DNA from: Mallotus nudiflorus
Taxonomy: Eukaryota; Streptophyta; Magnoliopsida; Malpighiales; Euphorbiaceae
NCBI GenBank assembly: GCA_947683625.1
Contig: CANTUR010000282.1
Span: 1,426,001-1,490,000 of the forward strand
Direction of reading: 5' to 3'
Length of the DNA: 64,000 nt
Position numbers and translations under genes: made by a program. The notes beneath the pieces were generated by a model. The model was given only the letters and a program-made list of their open reading frames with translations, was not told the DNA's origin and ran no database searches. This document shows positions 23,262 through 35,929 of this stretch, piece by piece. Each line of letters begins with the position of its first letter. Position 1 is the first letter of the stretch.

Positions 23262-24012
23262 CTCGAAGTGTGATTTCTAGATGGAGAGCATTTCTTTTCT
23301 TGGACACATGGTGTCTAAAGAAAGTATCCAGGTTGATCCATAGAAGATTGAGGCAGTGTCTGAGTGGCCTAGACCGACTTCTGTTACTGAGATTCAGAGT
23401 TTTCTGGGTTTAGTCGGGTACTATAGGAGGTTTATACAGGATTTTTCCAAAATTGCAGCTCCTATGACTCGCTTAACTCATAAGAATGTAAGATTTGAGT
23501 AGTCAGAAGCTTGTGAAAATAGTTTCCAGTTGTTGAAGGAAAAGTTGACCACAGCTCCAGTGTTAGCTTTGCCTAATGGTGTGGATAAGTTCACAGTGTA
23601 TTGTGATGCCTCTAGAGTTGGCCTTGGTTGTGTGTTGATGCAAAATGGTAGGGTGATAGCCTATGCTTTGAGGCAGTTGAAGAAGCATGAGCAGAACTAT
23701 CCTACACATGACCTTGAGATGGCTACAGTGATCTTTGCTCTCAAGATTTGGAGACATTATCTGTACAATGTGACTTGTGAGATTTTTACTGATCACAAGA
23801 GCCTTAAGTATATTTTCTAGCAGAGAGATCTGAATCTGAGGCAGAGGAGATGGTTGGAACTATTGAAAGATTATGACTGTGAGATTTTATATCATCCGGG
23901 CAAGGCTAATGTGGTAGCAGATGCCTTGAGTAGGAAGTCCTCAGGCAGTCTTGCTCATATTAGTGTGGAAAGAAGACCGTTGATCCAGGAGTTACACCCG
24001 TTAATGGATTAA
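23262..24012 (+). pseudogene. RNase H domain of element A
   Basis: SFLGHMVSKE and FLGLVGYYRRFI (connection region) precede TVYCDASRVGLGCVLMQNG, the first RNase H strand with its catalytic Asp. HDLEMATVIFALKIWRHYLY carries the Glu and FTDHKSLKYIF the next Asp. The frame then meets TAG at 23818-23820. DALSRKSS, the usual end of this domain, lies at about 23915-23945. Stops also occur at 23341 and 23503. Confidence 0.9.
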
Positions 24013-24018
24013 GGGCTG

Positions 24019-25258
24019 ATGATGAAGATTAGTATATCAGGTGGACTACTAGCTCAGTTTAAGGTGCGATCTGTAATGAGAGATAGGATTAAGGCAGCTC
24101 AAAGTCGAGATCCTATTCTAGAAGAGCTTGCAGAGAATGTCCGAGCAAGGAAGTTCACTAATTTCACACTTGATGATGATGGTGTTTTGTGGATCAGTGG
24201 TAAATTATGTGTTCCTGATATGGATAATTTGAGAGAAGAGATCCTAGAGGAAGCACATTCTACAGCTTATAGTGTACATCCGGGTGTCACTAAAATGTAC
24301 TACAGTATCAAAAATTTATACTGGTAGGATAGACTAAAGAAGGATGTTGCTGATTATGTTGCTAAGTGTTTGACGTGTTAGCAAGTAAAAGTTGAGCATT
24401 AGAAGCCTTCTGGGAAGCTTCAGCCTCTTCCTATTCCCGAGTGGAAGTGGGAAAGGATAACTATGGATTTTATGGTTGGTTTACCTCGTTCTAAGGATGG
24501 ATAAGATTCCATCTGGGTGATTGTAGACAGGTCGACCAAGTCTGCACACTTCTTACCTGTGAAAGCCACTTACTCTGTAGCTAGATTGATGAAGCTGTAT
24601 GTGAAGCATATTATGTGCCTTCATGGAGTACTTATGTCCATTGTGTCAGACAGAGGTTCAGTATTTGCCTCTCGTTTTTGGCAAAAGTTGCAGGAAGTAA
24701 TGGGCACTAGGTTGGACTTTAGTACTGCTTTTCATCCTCAGACAGATGGTTAGTCTAAGAGGACGATCTAGACACTGGAAGATATGTTGAGGATGTGTGT
24801 TTTGGATTTGGGAGGTAGCTGGGATGATCATTTTCCACTCGTAGAGTTTGCATATAATAACAGCTACCATAGCAGTATTGGTATGACACCGTATGAGGCT
24901 TTATATGGAAGGAAATGTAGATCCCCTCTGAGTTGGGATGAGATTGGCAAGAGAGCCTTGACTGGACCTGAAATGGTTCAGGATGCTGTAGAGAAAGTCA
25001 CTGTGGTAAAGCATGGATTAGAGACAGCAGTTAGCGGGCAGAAGAGCTATTCGGATCCTAGGCGTAGAGATGTGGAATTTCAAGTTAGAGATTTTATTTT
25101 CCTGAAGGTGTCTCCTATGAAGGGTGTAATGAGATTTGGCATGAAGGATAAGTTAGCACCGAGATATATAGGACCACTCGAGATTCTGGAGAGAGTTAGC
25201 ACAGTTGCATATCAGTTGGCTTTGCCTCTGAGTATGTCTCAAGTGCATCCAGTATTTT
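24019..25258 (+). pseudogene. Integrase of element A, split by element B
   Basis: The His-Cys zinc region (HPGVTKMYYSIKNLYW ... CLTC) ends near 24380. The core includes MDFMVGLPRSKDG, VSDRGSVFASRFW and HPQTDG, so the first two catalytic Asp residues are present. The third catalytic position, normally Glu in the SERT motif, is Lys here (SKRT, codon at 24757-24759). TAG codons occur at 24379, 24751 and 24769. The C-terminal GPY-like segment (APRYIGPLEILERV) leads to SQVHPVF, where element B is inserted; the frame resumes at 40592. Confidence 0.93.
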
Positions 25259-28200
25259 TGTCACGACCCAAAACAGGGGCCATGACTAGCGCTAGGGAAC
25301 GAGAATTCTTTCGAATCCGGAATCCGTAGCAAGCCTTTAAAATAAAATAAAAGCATGCAATATTAATAACAACATAAATAAATATTTTGTAGCAAAAATA
25401 AATCTCATAAATAAAATAATATTCCATCGACAGATTTAATAACACAAATCCATCTCATATATATAATCTTTTAATACAAATTTTCGTTTCAATCCTTTAA
25501 AATACAAATCTCAAACATATATAAAACTTACTGCTCACTAAAACAACTACTACAGTGTCTAGAATACAGAATAAAAACAAGAAAGCAGTTTACATAGTAA
25601 AGCCGGGGCAGAAGAAATCCGGCGTAAGGGTCTGCTACTGAGGTCTGAGGATGAAGACTCTCCTGAAAAATAGTCAACGGAGGGGAGTTAGACCTCACTG
25701 AATGAATTGTTATAATATATATACATGCATAACAACATGACAAATGCACACATTCAATAGTATATATAATAAATATATATACAGGCAAAAACACACAAAT
25801 GCAGCAAAATTATTTTATAAATACTGAAAATAATATCCGATTATGAATGATCAAATAGAACCCTAAATGATTGCAATCTCAAATAGTGTTAGACAATACT
25901 CTAGCCATACAGACTCACTTATTCCAAATAAATTCACTTATTCCATTTAGACGGTAGACTGGCCCCGAGACACTATATATATTAAATATTGAAATATATT
26001 AATTAAATTATAATTATATATTAATTATTAATCATAAATTTATATTATATTAATTATATATTAATTATAAATTATATATTATTAATATAATATAAATTAA
26101 ATATTATTAGTATAATATTTAATAAAAATAATATAATATTTAATAAATAATATAAATAATTTTAATAATATAAAATATTAAAAATATATAATATAAAATC
26201 AATAAATATAAAATTAATAAAACATTAATATATAATTATACTAATAATATATAATAATTAAATATAAAACAAACAAGCAAAATCCTATTTCTTAATATTT
26301 CTTAATTCTAAATAATTTTTTTATCCAATTGAACGAGCTCCAGCAGTCTGACTATCAGTGTGATTGGCCCTGAGACACTTGGTCAACTGAGCTCCAGCAA
26401 TCACACTCTCAAATCATATCTCACATCAAATAAATCAATCCAATCAATATCCACAAATAGGTTAGTAATTTAACCTAAATTCTATCGTCGTACCGGTATG
26501 TACTCGGTCCTAGTGTTATCCACTAGGTAGCACGTTCTATTGATATCCTTCATTTATACATAAAACATACATTCATAAATTAAATGATGCATGACATTAA
26601 TTAAAATAACAATATAAACCATATATATACTAGAAATATACCAAAAATAAACCAAGTATATTTTGAGTATATATACGTCAAATAAATTCAATTTAATTAT
26701 AAAATAAACTATAAATAAACTATAAATATACTTAAAAACATTTTAAGTATAATTCAATAATAAAACATGCATTTAATTTAAAATATGCCAAAGATATACC
26801 AAAATATACATAAACTATACCTAAGCATTTATTAAACCATTTATGCATATTTTATAAAATTAGAAAATATATTTCTAAAACATGTATCATAAAACACGTA
26901 TATATAAAATAATAATTCACAGTTATGCACTCCACGAGATGGGTCCAACGAGCCTGGTCCACTATGCCTCGGTCTCGGCGTAACTAAACAAACAAACGAC
27001 AATATGAAATCAGAATAAATCTAACGTAATTCTAGAGACTCGATCTATAATACTGGACACAGAATCAGAATAGAAATTTGATCGGATATCACATTTTACG
27101 ACAATTCTAGCGAAAATCCTGCAGAACCTCCCTTGTAAAATGGACATCTCTCTACTCAGAAAGTAGAGCTGATCCTACAAAGAAAATACACTTCGAATAA
27201 ACACAATCACACAACCTCTCGGTCAGACTCCCAAACTACAATTCCACCGACCGAGTTTCATAATTCACAAAATAACACAGAACACATTTAAATTCCAAAA
27301 ATATCAAAAATACCCTTTATATATCAACATATAGCAAATTAAATATTTAAAATACTGAAAATAATTATTTAACCGATAATTACATAAAAACCCTAATTTT
27401 AATAAAATATAATTGAAAATCGATAATTCTCAATAAATTTATAAATATTAACCAAAATACATTTTACAAATCCAAATTACATAATTAGCCCTAAAACATA
27501 TAAAAAAAATTGATAAAAACTCATTTATTTAGAAAAATAGTATATTATATACAATTTGAAAATAATTTACGAAAAATAGTTTTAATTAGTTAAAAATACT
27601 AAATAATTTGTAAAAATTATTTTTATACCTCAAATAACTATTAAAATCAATTTAAATTAATTTTTAACCAATTTAGTATCAAATTACCAAAATACCCCTA
27701 GTTATATATAATTTCACATGATACACAATAATTATACAAAAATTCACTAAAAATAATATAATTACTCAAAAATTAATTTCTAAACATATAATTCAATAAA
27801 ATCAATAATTATACTCAATTAACCAATTAATTTCAACAAAATACATAATAAACCTAATTTTCTAAAAATCATATAAACTAAATAAATTCACAATAATTAT
27901 AAAAAAATCTCAAAAATTACAAATAAATTTATAAAATTCATTTTAACACGTATAAACACCATAAATCACAATTTTATAATTTAATTAATTAATTTACGAA
28001 AATAATGAAAAATTCACAAAAATTAAAATAAATCCCGAAAATTCCACAAAAATTGCAGCATGTAGATTGAGCTACTAGGATCAATCTTTGTGAAGGAAGT
28101 TAGCTTGAATCATTAAAATTGAAGCTCAAAAAAATCAAGAACTCATATAGGCCGAAATAGAAAATTGGAAACCTAGGAAAATCTAGACCAAATCAAGTGA

Positions 28201-28980
28201 AACCAAGCTTAGAAATGCACTCACCGGAGCTTAGGGAAGAGATAGAGACCAGTGGCACTCAAAACGGTGGCCAAAAATAAATTGATTGGAGCTAAGGGTG
28301 ATTTTCGGTTTCTTGGGAGAAAACTGGCCAAATGACACCGGAAAAGGGAAGAGAGGGTGGTGGAGGGAGCTTGGGAAGGAGGAGGATGGCTGAGAGGCAC
28401 ACTAACGACAAGAAACAGGAGTTATAGTGGCCGAAAATGGTGGGGGGCGTCGGGCATGTAGGAGGAGAAGACAATGACATTTTCGTAAATATGAGGAACT
28501 TTTGATTTGTAAATATATATATACATATAACTTTAATTTATATTATTATAATATATGAATATTATATTCAAAGTAATATACACCACATACATAAATAATA
28601 ATATCTATATACATATACATATATAATACACATATTAATTATTAAAACTATATAATATAAAATTAATTAAAAATAAACCCTAATTATTTAAATGTGTATA
28701 TATACATGTATATGTACGTATATTAATACGACAATTAAAATCATGCATGGACTCATGCAAATTCACAAAACCGTCTAAAATAATTAATAAATATTTATTT
28801 AGGTTTTAATTTTTCCAAAAATAAGATTCTCGGGAAAATTTTACGTAAGAAACTTAAAATAATTAAAATTGACTTTAATAAATAATAAAATTATTAAATA
28901 ATCATAAATATAATTTAAAATTAATAACACTGCATATCCCGATACAGTTTAAAAATTATTTAAAAACTCGGGATATTACA
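25259..28980 (-). repeat. 3' LTR of element B (3722 bp)
   Basis: It runs on the minus strand from TGTAATATCCCGAG at 28980 to GGGTCGTGACA at 25259. It is 360 bp longer than its 5' partner, almost wholly because of an AT-only-like insert at 25976-26332. It keeps the donor-like CCG|GTGAGTGC near 28225 and the CCTAGTG hairpin at 26509-26527. Confidence 0.93.
25976..26332. repeat. AT-only insert inside 3' LTR of B
   Basis: About 357 bp made nearly entirely of A and T (TATATTAAT-like words) replace about eight bases (AGTCAACC) of the stem-loop module found in every other LTR here. No terminal repeats or target duplication are obvious. It could be filler DNA from break repair or an unknown small element. 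Confidence 0.75.
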
Positions 28981-28993
28981 GTCTCCCCCCTTA
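28981..28993 (-). other. Polypurine tract of element B
   Basis: The minus strand reads TAAGGGGGGAGAC immediately before the LTR start. This is the plus-strand primer site of the element. Confidence 0.88.
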
Positions 28994-29034
28994 TAAGAAT
29001 TTGTCCTCGAATTCCAAAAAAAGAAAAAAACAAG

Positions 29035-30330
29035 TCAAGAAGGGAAGAGATACGGGTAAAAAGTTCACATCTCAGCTTCAGTGTCCCAATATGCTCCTCT
29101 ACTCTGTTGCTACGCCACAGAACCTTGACCATCGAAATTTGTTTCAAACGCAATTATCGAACTTGATAATCAACGATCGCTACAGGTTCTTCTACGAACG
29201 TCAGATCTTCATTCACTTCCACGCTATCGGGCTACAACGCATTTAAAAGGTCTGAGACATACTTTCTTAGCATCGAGATATGAAACACGGGATGCACTTG
29301 AGACAAACTCGAAGGCAAAGCCAACCGATGTGCAACAGTGCCAACTCTCTCCAGAATCTTAAACGGTCCTATATATTTCGGTGCTAACTTACCATTTCTG
29401 CCAAATCTCATAACACCCTTCATTGGAGACATCTTCAGAAAAACAAAGTCTCCAACTTGAAATTCCACATCTTTGCACCTAGGATCCGCATAGCTCTTCT
29501 GTCTGCTAACTATAATCTCTAATCTGTGCTTGATCACAGCAACCTTCTCTGCAACATCCTGAACCATCTCAGGTCTAGTTAAAGATCTCTCACCAATCTC
29601 ATCCTAACTCAGATGGGATCTACACTTCCTTCCAGACAGCGCCTCATATGGTGCCATTCCAATACTGCTATGGTAGCTGTTATTATATGCAAACTCTATG
29701 AGTGGCAAATGATCATCCCAGCTACCTCACAAATCCAAAACACACATTCTTAACATATCTTCCAGTGTCTGGATCGTCCTCTCAGACTGACCATTTTTCT
29801 GAGGATGAAAAGCAGTACTGAAGTCCAACTTAGTGCCCATCGCTTCCTGCAACTTCTACCAAAAATGTGAGGTAAATACTGAGCCTCTGTCTGACACAAT
29901 GGACACAGGTACTCCATGAAGGCACCTAATATGCTTCACATATAGCTTCGCCAATCTAGCTATAGAATAGGTGGCTTTCACAGGCAAGAAATGTGCAGAC
30001 TTAGTCAGCTTGTCTACAATCACCCATATGGAATCGTATCCATCCTTGGAACGAGGTAAACCGACCACAAAATCCATAGCTATCCTTTCCCACTTCCACT
30101 TGGGAATAGGAAGAGGTTGAAGCTTCCAAGAAGGCTTATGATGTTCAGCTTTTACTTACTGACATGTTAAGCACTTAGCAACATAGTTAGCAACATCCTT
30201 CTTCAGTCCGTCCCACTAGTACAAGTCTCTGATACTGTGGTACATCTTAGTGACACCCGGATGTACATTGTAGGTTGTAGAGTGTGCTTCCTCTAGGATC
30301 TATTCTCTCAAATTATCCACATCAGAAACA
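29035..30330 (-). pseudogene. Integrase and chromodomain-type tail of element B
   Basis: Minus-strand motifs are DFVVGLPRSKDGYDSIWVIV (core, first Asp), VSDRGSVFTSHFW (second Asp), then GQSERTIQTLE near 29765-29800 with the catalytic Glu intact, unlike in A. The GPY-like segment (APKYIGPFKILERVGTVAHR) and HISMLRKYVSD follow. The tail reads SMVKVLWRSNRVEEH, a chromodomain-type motif expected to bind methylated histone tails, then shifts frame near 29090. Stops lie at about 30160, 30215 and other sites. Confidence 0.9.
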
Positions 30331-30526
30331 TACAATTTACCACTGATCCATAAAATACCGTCATCATTGAGTGTGAAATCGGTGAACTTTTTTGTATGGA
30401 CATTCTCTACAAGCTCTTTTAGAATAGGATCTCGGCTCTGAGCTACCTTAATCCTATCTCTCAGTACAGATTGCACCTTAAACTGAGCTAGCAGTCCACT
30501 TGATCTACTAAGTTTCATCATCAGAC

Positions 30527-30724
30527 CTTAATCCACCAACAAATGTAACTCCTGGATCAACGGTCTCCTCTTTATATTGATGTGAGAAAGACTGCCTGAG
30601 GACTTCCTACTCAAGGCATCTACTACTTAATCCACCAACAGATGTAACTCCTGGATCAACGGTCTCCTCTTTATACTGATGTGAGAAAGACTGCCTGAGG
30701 ACTTCCTACTCAAGGCATCTGCTA
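30527..30724 (-). repeat. 99-bp in-frame tandem duplication in pol of B
   Basis: Two adjacent 99-bp copies (30527-30625 and 30626-30724), each starting CTTAATCCACCAACA on the plus strand, differ at only a few bases. They encode 33 codons between the RNase H end (SRKSSGSLSHI) and the integrase start. Element A has one copy. Confidence 0.92.
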
Positions 30725-31324
30725 CCACATTAGCCTTGCCTGAATGATATAAAATTTCACAGTCATAATCTTTCAACAATTCCAACCATCTCCTCTGCCT
30801 CAGATTCAGATCTCTCTGCTAGAAAATGTACTTAAGGCTCTTGTGATCAGTAAAAATCTCACAAGTCACCCCATATAGATAATGTCTCCAGATCTTGAGA
30901 GCAAAGATCACTGCAGCCATCTCAAGGTGTGTAGGATAGTTCTACTAATGCTTTTTCAACTGCCTCGAAGCATAGGCTAACACCCTACCATTCTGCATCA
31001 ACACACAACCTAGGCCAACTCTAGAGGCATTACAATACACTGTGAACTTGTCCACACCATTAGGCAAAGCTAACACTGGAGCTGTGGTCAACTTCTCCTT
31101 CAACAACTGAAAACTATTCTTATAAGCTTCTGACCACTCAAATCTTACATTCTTCTGAGTCAAGCGAGTCATAGGGGCTGCAATTCTGGAAAAGCCTTAT
31201 ACAAACCTCCTATAGTACCTGGCTAAACCCAGAAAACTCTGAATCTCTATAACAGAAGTCAGTATAGGCCTCTTAGACACTGCCTCAATCTTCTGTGGAT
31301 CCACCTGGATACCTTTTTTAGACA
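30725..31324 (-). pseudogene. RNase H domain of element B
   Basis: TVYCNASRVGLGCVLMQNGR shows the first strand, with the catalytic Asp replaced by Asn. FTDHKSLKYIF is followed by the same TAG as in A (near 30828). The connection region continues to 31324, where solo LTR C interrupts the sequence between the residues of SFLGH and VVSK. Confidence 0.88.
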
Positions 31325-31329
31325 CCACA

Positions 31330-34116
31330 TGTCACGACCCAAAACAGGGGCCATGACCGGGGCTAGGGAATGGGAATTCTTTCGAATCCGGAACCCGTAG
31401 TAAGCCTAAAAATAAAATAAAATATGCAATAGTAATAATAATATCACAATTAAATAAAATACTGTGCAGCGGAATAAAATCATAAATATAAAAATAATAA
31501 TCCACCACGGGATTTAAATCAATCCATATCCCATATATATATAAATCCTTTAATACAAGTTTCAGTTCAAATTCTCAAAATACATAACTCACACAAATAT
31601 AATACGTAAAACCCATAATTTATTTACAACTACTGCAGTGTCTAGATTATAAAAATAAAACTCAAGACTCAGATAAGCAGTTTACATAAACAAGCGGGGG
31701 CGGAAGAAATCCAGCGTACAGGCGTGCTACTGAGGTCTGAAGACGATGACTCTCCTGAAAAATAGTCAACGGAGGGGAGTCAGACCTCACTGAGTGAATT
31801 ACTATAATATATATACATGCATACTAAATGACAATGCATACAATCAACAGTATATATCTAATACGTATATATACAGGCAAATACACGCAGATGCAGTAAG
31901 ATCGTTTTATATATTTTATTGAAAATCATCATTTATGAAGGATCAAATAGAACCCTATAATATCGCAACCTCAAACAGTGTTAGACAACACTCTAGCCAT
32001 ACAGGCTCACTTATATCCAAATATTTTCACTTATTCCATTTGGACAGTAGACTGGCCCCGAGACACTAAGTCAACCGAGCTCCAGCAGTCTGACTGCCAG
32101 TGTGATTGGCCCCGAGACACTTGGTCAACCGAGCTCCAGCAATCACACTCCCAAATCATATCTCACACATCAAATAATCAAATCCAATCAATGTCCACAA
32201 ATGGTTAGTAATATAGCCTAAATACTATAAGCGTACCGGTACGTACTCGGTCCTAGTGATGCCCACCAGGTAGCACGTTCTATTGATATCCTTCATTTTA
32301 AATATAAAACATTCATTCACAAATAAATGATGCATGAATTTAAATAAAATAACAATATAAACCATATATATACTGGAAATATACCAAAAGTAATCAAGTA
32401 TATTTCGAGTATATATAAGTTAAACAAGTCTAATATAATAGCAAAATAAGCTAGAAATATATTCAAAAACATTTTAAACATAAATGGTTAATAAAGCATG
32501 CATATAATTTAATATATACCAAAAGTAAACTAAAAATAAACTTAAGTACTAATTAAATTATTTATGCATATTTAGTCAAAATAAAACATACATTTCTAAA
32601 TCATGCACCCTAAAGCATATATATATAGAATAGTAACTCACACTTAGTGCGCTCCTCGAGATGGGTCCGACGGGCCTGGTCCACCAGGCCTCGGTCTCAA
32701 CGCAACTAAACAAACAATAAATAACAGACATCAGAATAAACCTAACAGAAAATCCTAGAAACTCGATCTAGAATATTAGACACAGAATCAAAATTAGGGT
32801 TCGACCGGACATTATGTTTTACGAGAATTCTACTGAAAATTCGACAGAACCTCCCCTGTAAAATGGACATCTCTCTACTCAAAGAGTAGAGCTGACCCTG
32901 CAAAGAAACACACTTCGAAAAATAACGCAGAATTACAATTACAACCCCTAGGTCGGACTCCAAACTACAGTCTACCGATCGGGGTCCACAATTCACAGAA
33001 CAATTCTGAAAATACCAAAAATACCCTTATATCATAGAAATTCATTTTATAAGTAGAAATTACATAATTAACGCTAAAACACATTAAAAACAGATAAAAA
33101 CTCATTTTATTAGAAAAATCGTATATTATATATATAATTGAAAATAATTCACGAAAAATAGTTTTAATTAGTTAAAAATACTAAATAATTTGTAGAAATC
33201 ATTTTTATACCTTAAATAACTATTAAAACCAATTAAATTACATTTTTTTAGTCACCAAAATACCCCTATATGTATAATTATATTAAAATTACTCCAAAAA
33301 TTCACCAAAAATAGTATAATTATCCAAAATTAATTTTCTCAACATATTTATCAATAATATCAATAATTAACTCAATTAACTAATTAATTTTAATTAAAAA
33401 CACAATTAACCTAATTTTCCAAAAATTACATAAACTAATTAAATTCAAAATAAATACATGAAATTCATAAAAATTCCAAATAAATTTCTATAATTCATTT
33501 TAACACCTATATTTATCATAAAACACAATTTTATAATTTAATTAATTAATTTTTGAAAATTAGAAAATAATATTAAAATATTCAAAAATACCCAAAAATC
33601 AAAATAATCTCCAAAAATTCTACAAAAATTCACACATGTAGATTAAGCTATTAGGATCAACATTTGTTAAGGGACTTTTCATGAATCAACAAGAAAAATA
33701 AAAAAAAATTGAAAACCTAATTCGGCCAAAATAGAAAAATTGAAAAACAAGGAAATCAAGGGAGTTTGAGCTCAAATCAAAGCTAGAATCAAGATTACCG
33801 TTGCTTGAGGAGTCCAGAGACACTGAAAACGTGAAGTTTGGTGGCCGGAGGAGGAAGAACCATCGAAGCTTGGAGTTTCGGCCAAAAATGGCAGAAAATG
33901 AGCTAGCCGGCGCCGGGGAAGATGACCGGAGTGGTGAGGCAGCGGAGGAAGACGGTGACATGCAGGGAAGGCATACTGATGGTCGGTGATCGGACAGCGA
34001 GGGTGAGGGAGATGGGTTTCGGGGAAGAGGAAGAAAACCGAAGGAAAAAGAAAAGAAAAGAAACAAAAAGAAAAGAAAGAAAAAGAAAAAGAAAAAGAAA
34101 AAAGAAAAAAAAGAAT

Positions 34117-34171
<55 letters not shown>

Positions 34172-34608
34172 ATAGTATATTAATAGAATACTTGGAAAAA
34201 TTATCCACCACACACATAATTCAATATTTTAACAATTTTATACATCTAAAATAATTAAATAATATTAAAACAAATAATAAATAATAAAATATTAGGGTAG
34301 TTATTTAAACCTAGTTAAATAAATAAATGTACACATATGCTTTATTTGGTGCTTTAAAAATATGTATGAGTTCATGCAATTATGGAAATCCATCTAAAAT
34401 AATTAAATATAAATAGTTTACGTATCAATTTCCCCGAAAATGCAAGTCCCAGGAAAATTTTACGTAAAGTACTTAAAATAATATAAAACAATTAAAAATC
34501 AATTTTAATTAAACAAAAACTCATGAAATATCAATATTATATAATATAATTATTAACACTGCATATCCCGATGCAGTATAAAAATATTTAAAAACACGGG
34601 ATATTACA
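31330..34608 (-). mobile_element. Solo LTR C (3279 bp) inside element B
   Basis: The plus-strand edges are TGTCACGACCC and GGGATATTACA with a perfect TSD CCACA at 31325-31329 and 34609-34613. Removing it with one TSD restores continuous pol sequence of B. No internal domain is present, so the element was lost by LTR-LTR recombination. It has the family layout, including the CCTAGTG hairpin at 32252-32270 (one stem mismatch) and a donor-like ACG|GTAATC near 33797. A long TA tract and purine tract lie at 34025-34166. Confidence 0.95.
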
Positions 34609-34613
34609 CCACA

Positions 34614-35278
34614 TGTCCAAGAAAAGAAACACTCTCCATCCAGAAATCATACTTCGAGAATTTAGCATAAAACTAATGTTCTCTCAATGTCTGAAATACA
34701 GTCCTCAAGTGATATATATGCTCCTCCATAATCCTCGAATATACCAGTATATCAACGATGAAGACTTCCACAAACTGATCCACATCGACTTCACTGATCC
34801 GCAGCTGATGATAACCCGACCTCAGATTAATCTTAGAAAAGAACTGTGCACCTTGTAGTTGATCAAACAAGTCATATATCCTTAGGAGAGGATACTTGTT
34901 CTTCACTATCACCTTGTTCAGCTCTTTATAGTCAATGCACAGTCTCAGGGTACCATCCTTCTTCTTCACAAGTAGGACTGGTGCACCCCAAGGAGAAACA
35001 CTAGATCAAATGAAACCCTTATCTAACAACTCTTGCAAGTGCTCCTTCAACTCTTACAACTCTGCAGGAGCCATTCTGTAGGGTGGCATAGATATAGGAG
35101 TAGTACCTGGAATCACATCTATACAAAACTTAATCTCTCTATGAGGTGGTAAACCTGGCAACTCCTCAGGAAAAATATTAGGAAACTCATAGGCAACAGG
35201 AACATTTGTGAGTGACAACTTCTTCATTGAAGTATCCCTGACTAATGCCAAATATCCCTGACAACCTTTCCTCAGCAA
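34614..35278 (-). pseudogene. Reverse transcriptase of element B, with deletion
   Basis: MKKKDGTLRLCIDYKELNKV and INLRSGYHQLRISEVDV are followed directly by DQFVEVFIVDILVYS. Compared with A, 40 codons including the SFGLNNAPAAF motif are missing, and the catalytic FIDD reads FIVD. The upstream part (PPYRMAPAEL, LPGLPPHREI) extends to 35278. The enzyme is certainly inactive. Confidence 0.92.
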
Positions 35279-35407
35279 CTTCCTAGCCGTAATAGTAGAA
35301 ATGAGATTCTAAGGTGCTGAACTCCTATCACCCACAAACTTAAATTCTTCTTCACCAGGAATTCTGAAAGTCACCACTTTACTCCGATAATCCACAATGA
35401 CATAGTG

Positions 35408-35710
35408 CTAAGATAACCAATCCATACCCAGAATAACATCAAACTCCATCACATTCAACAAAATCAAGTTAACGGATAATTCTTTACCTCCCATGAGAAC
35501 TGGACAACTAGAAAGAACAACATCGGTGTCCAAAGAATCACTTAAAGCAGTGGCGACAGACAAAGGAAAAACCATCCTCGAAGATTGCCAACAAGACTTG
35601 GAAGCAAAAATAGGAGAAACGAACAAATGCATGGCACCCAGATCAAACAGAACCCATGCATCCAGGTAACAGACAGAAACAATACCTGCCATGACTGCAT
35701 TGGATGCCTG
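35408..35710 (-). pseudogene. Protease domain of element B
   Basis: DAWVLFDLGAMHLFVSPIFA is the active-site loop (here D-L-G-A), and VMEFDVILGMDWLS is the C-terminal motif. Both lie in one open stretch that continues upstream into the Gln-rich gag tail. Confidence 0.82.
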
Positions 35711-35929
35711 AGCATCCTGCTGAGTGAGATGGAAGACTCTGGCCTGTCCTCGACCTCCCTGCTGGCTGGTAGAAGCTTGGCCAACACCTCTACCATGACC
35801 CTTCTGGGGAACACGCTGAGTAGAACTCTGATGCTGGGCTGGAGGCAACTGAAAAGGAATGGGTGCAACACTAGCAATCGACTGCTGTGGAAATCACAGA
35901 ATCTGTGGCTGCTGATACCCGAAATAAGG

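Noticed and set aside
33686..34213. 175-codon frame with Ile-Tyr runs and Phe-rich stretch
   Set aside because: It is the TA microsatellite plus a purine tract of solo LTR C read through; no domain.
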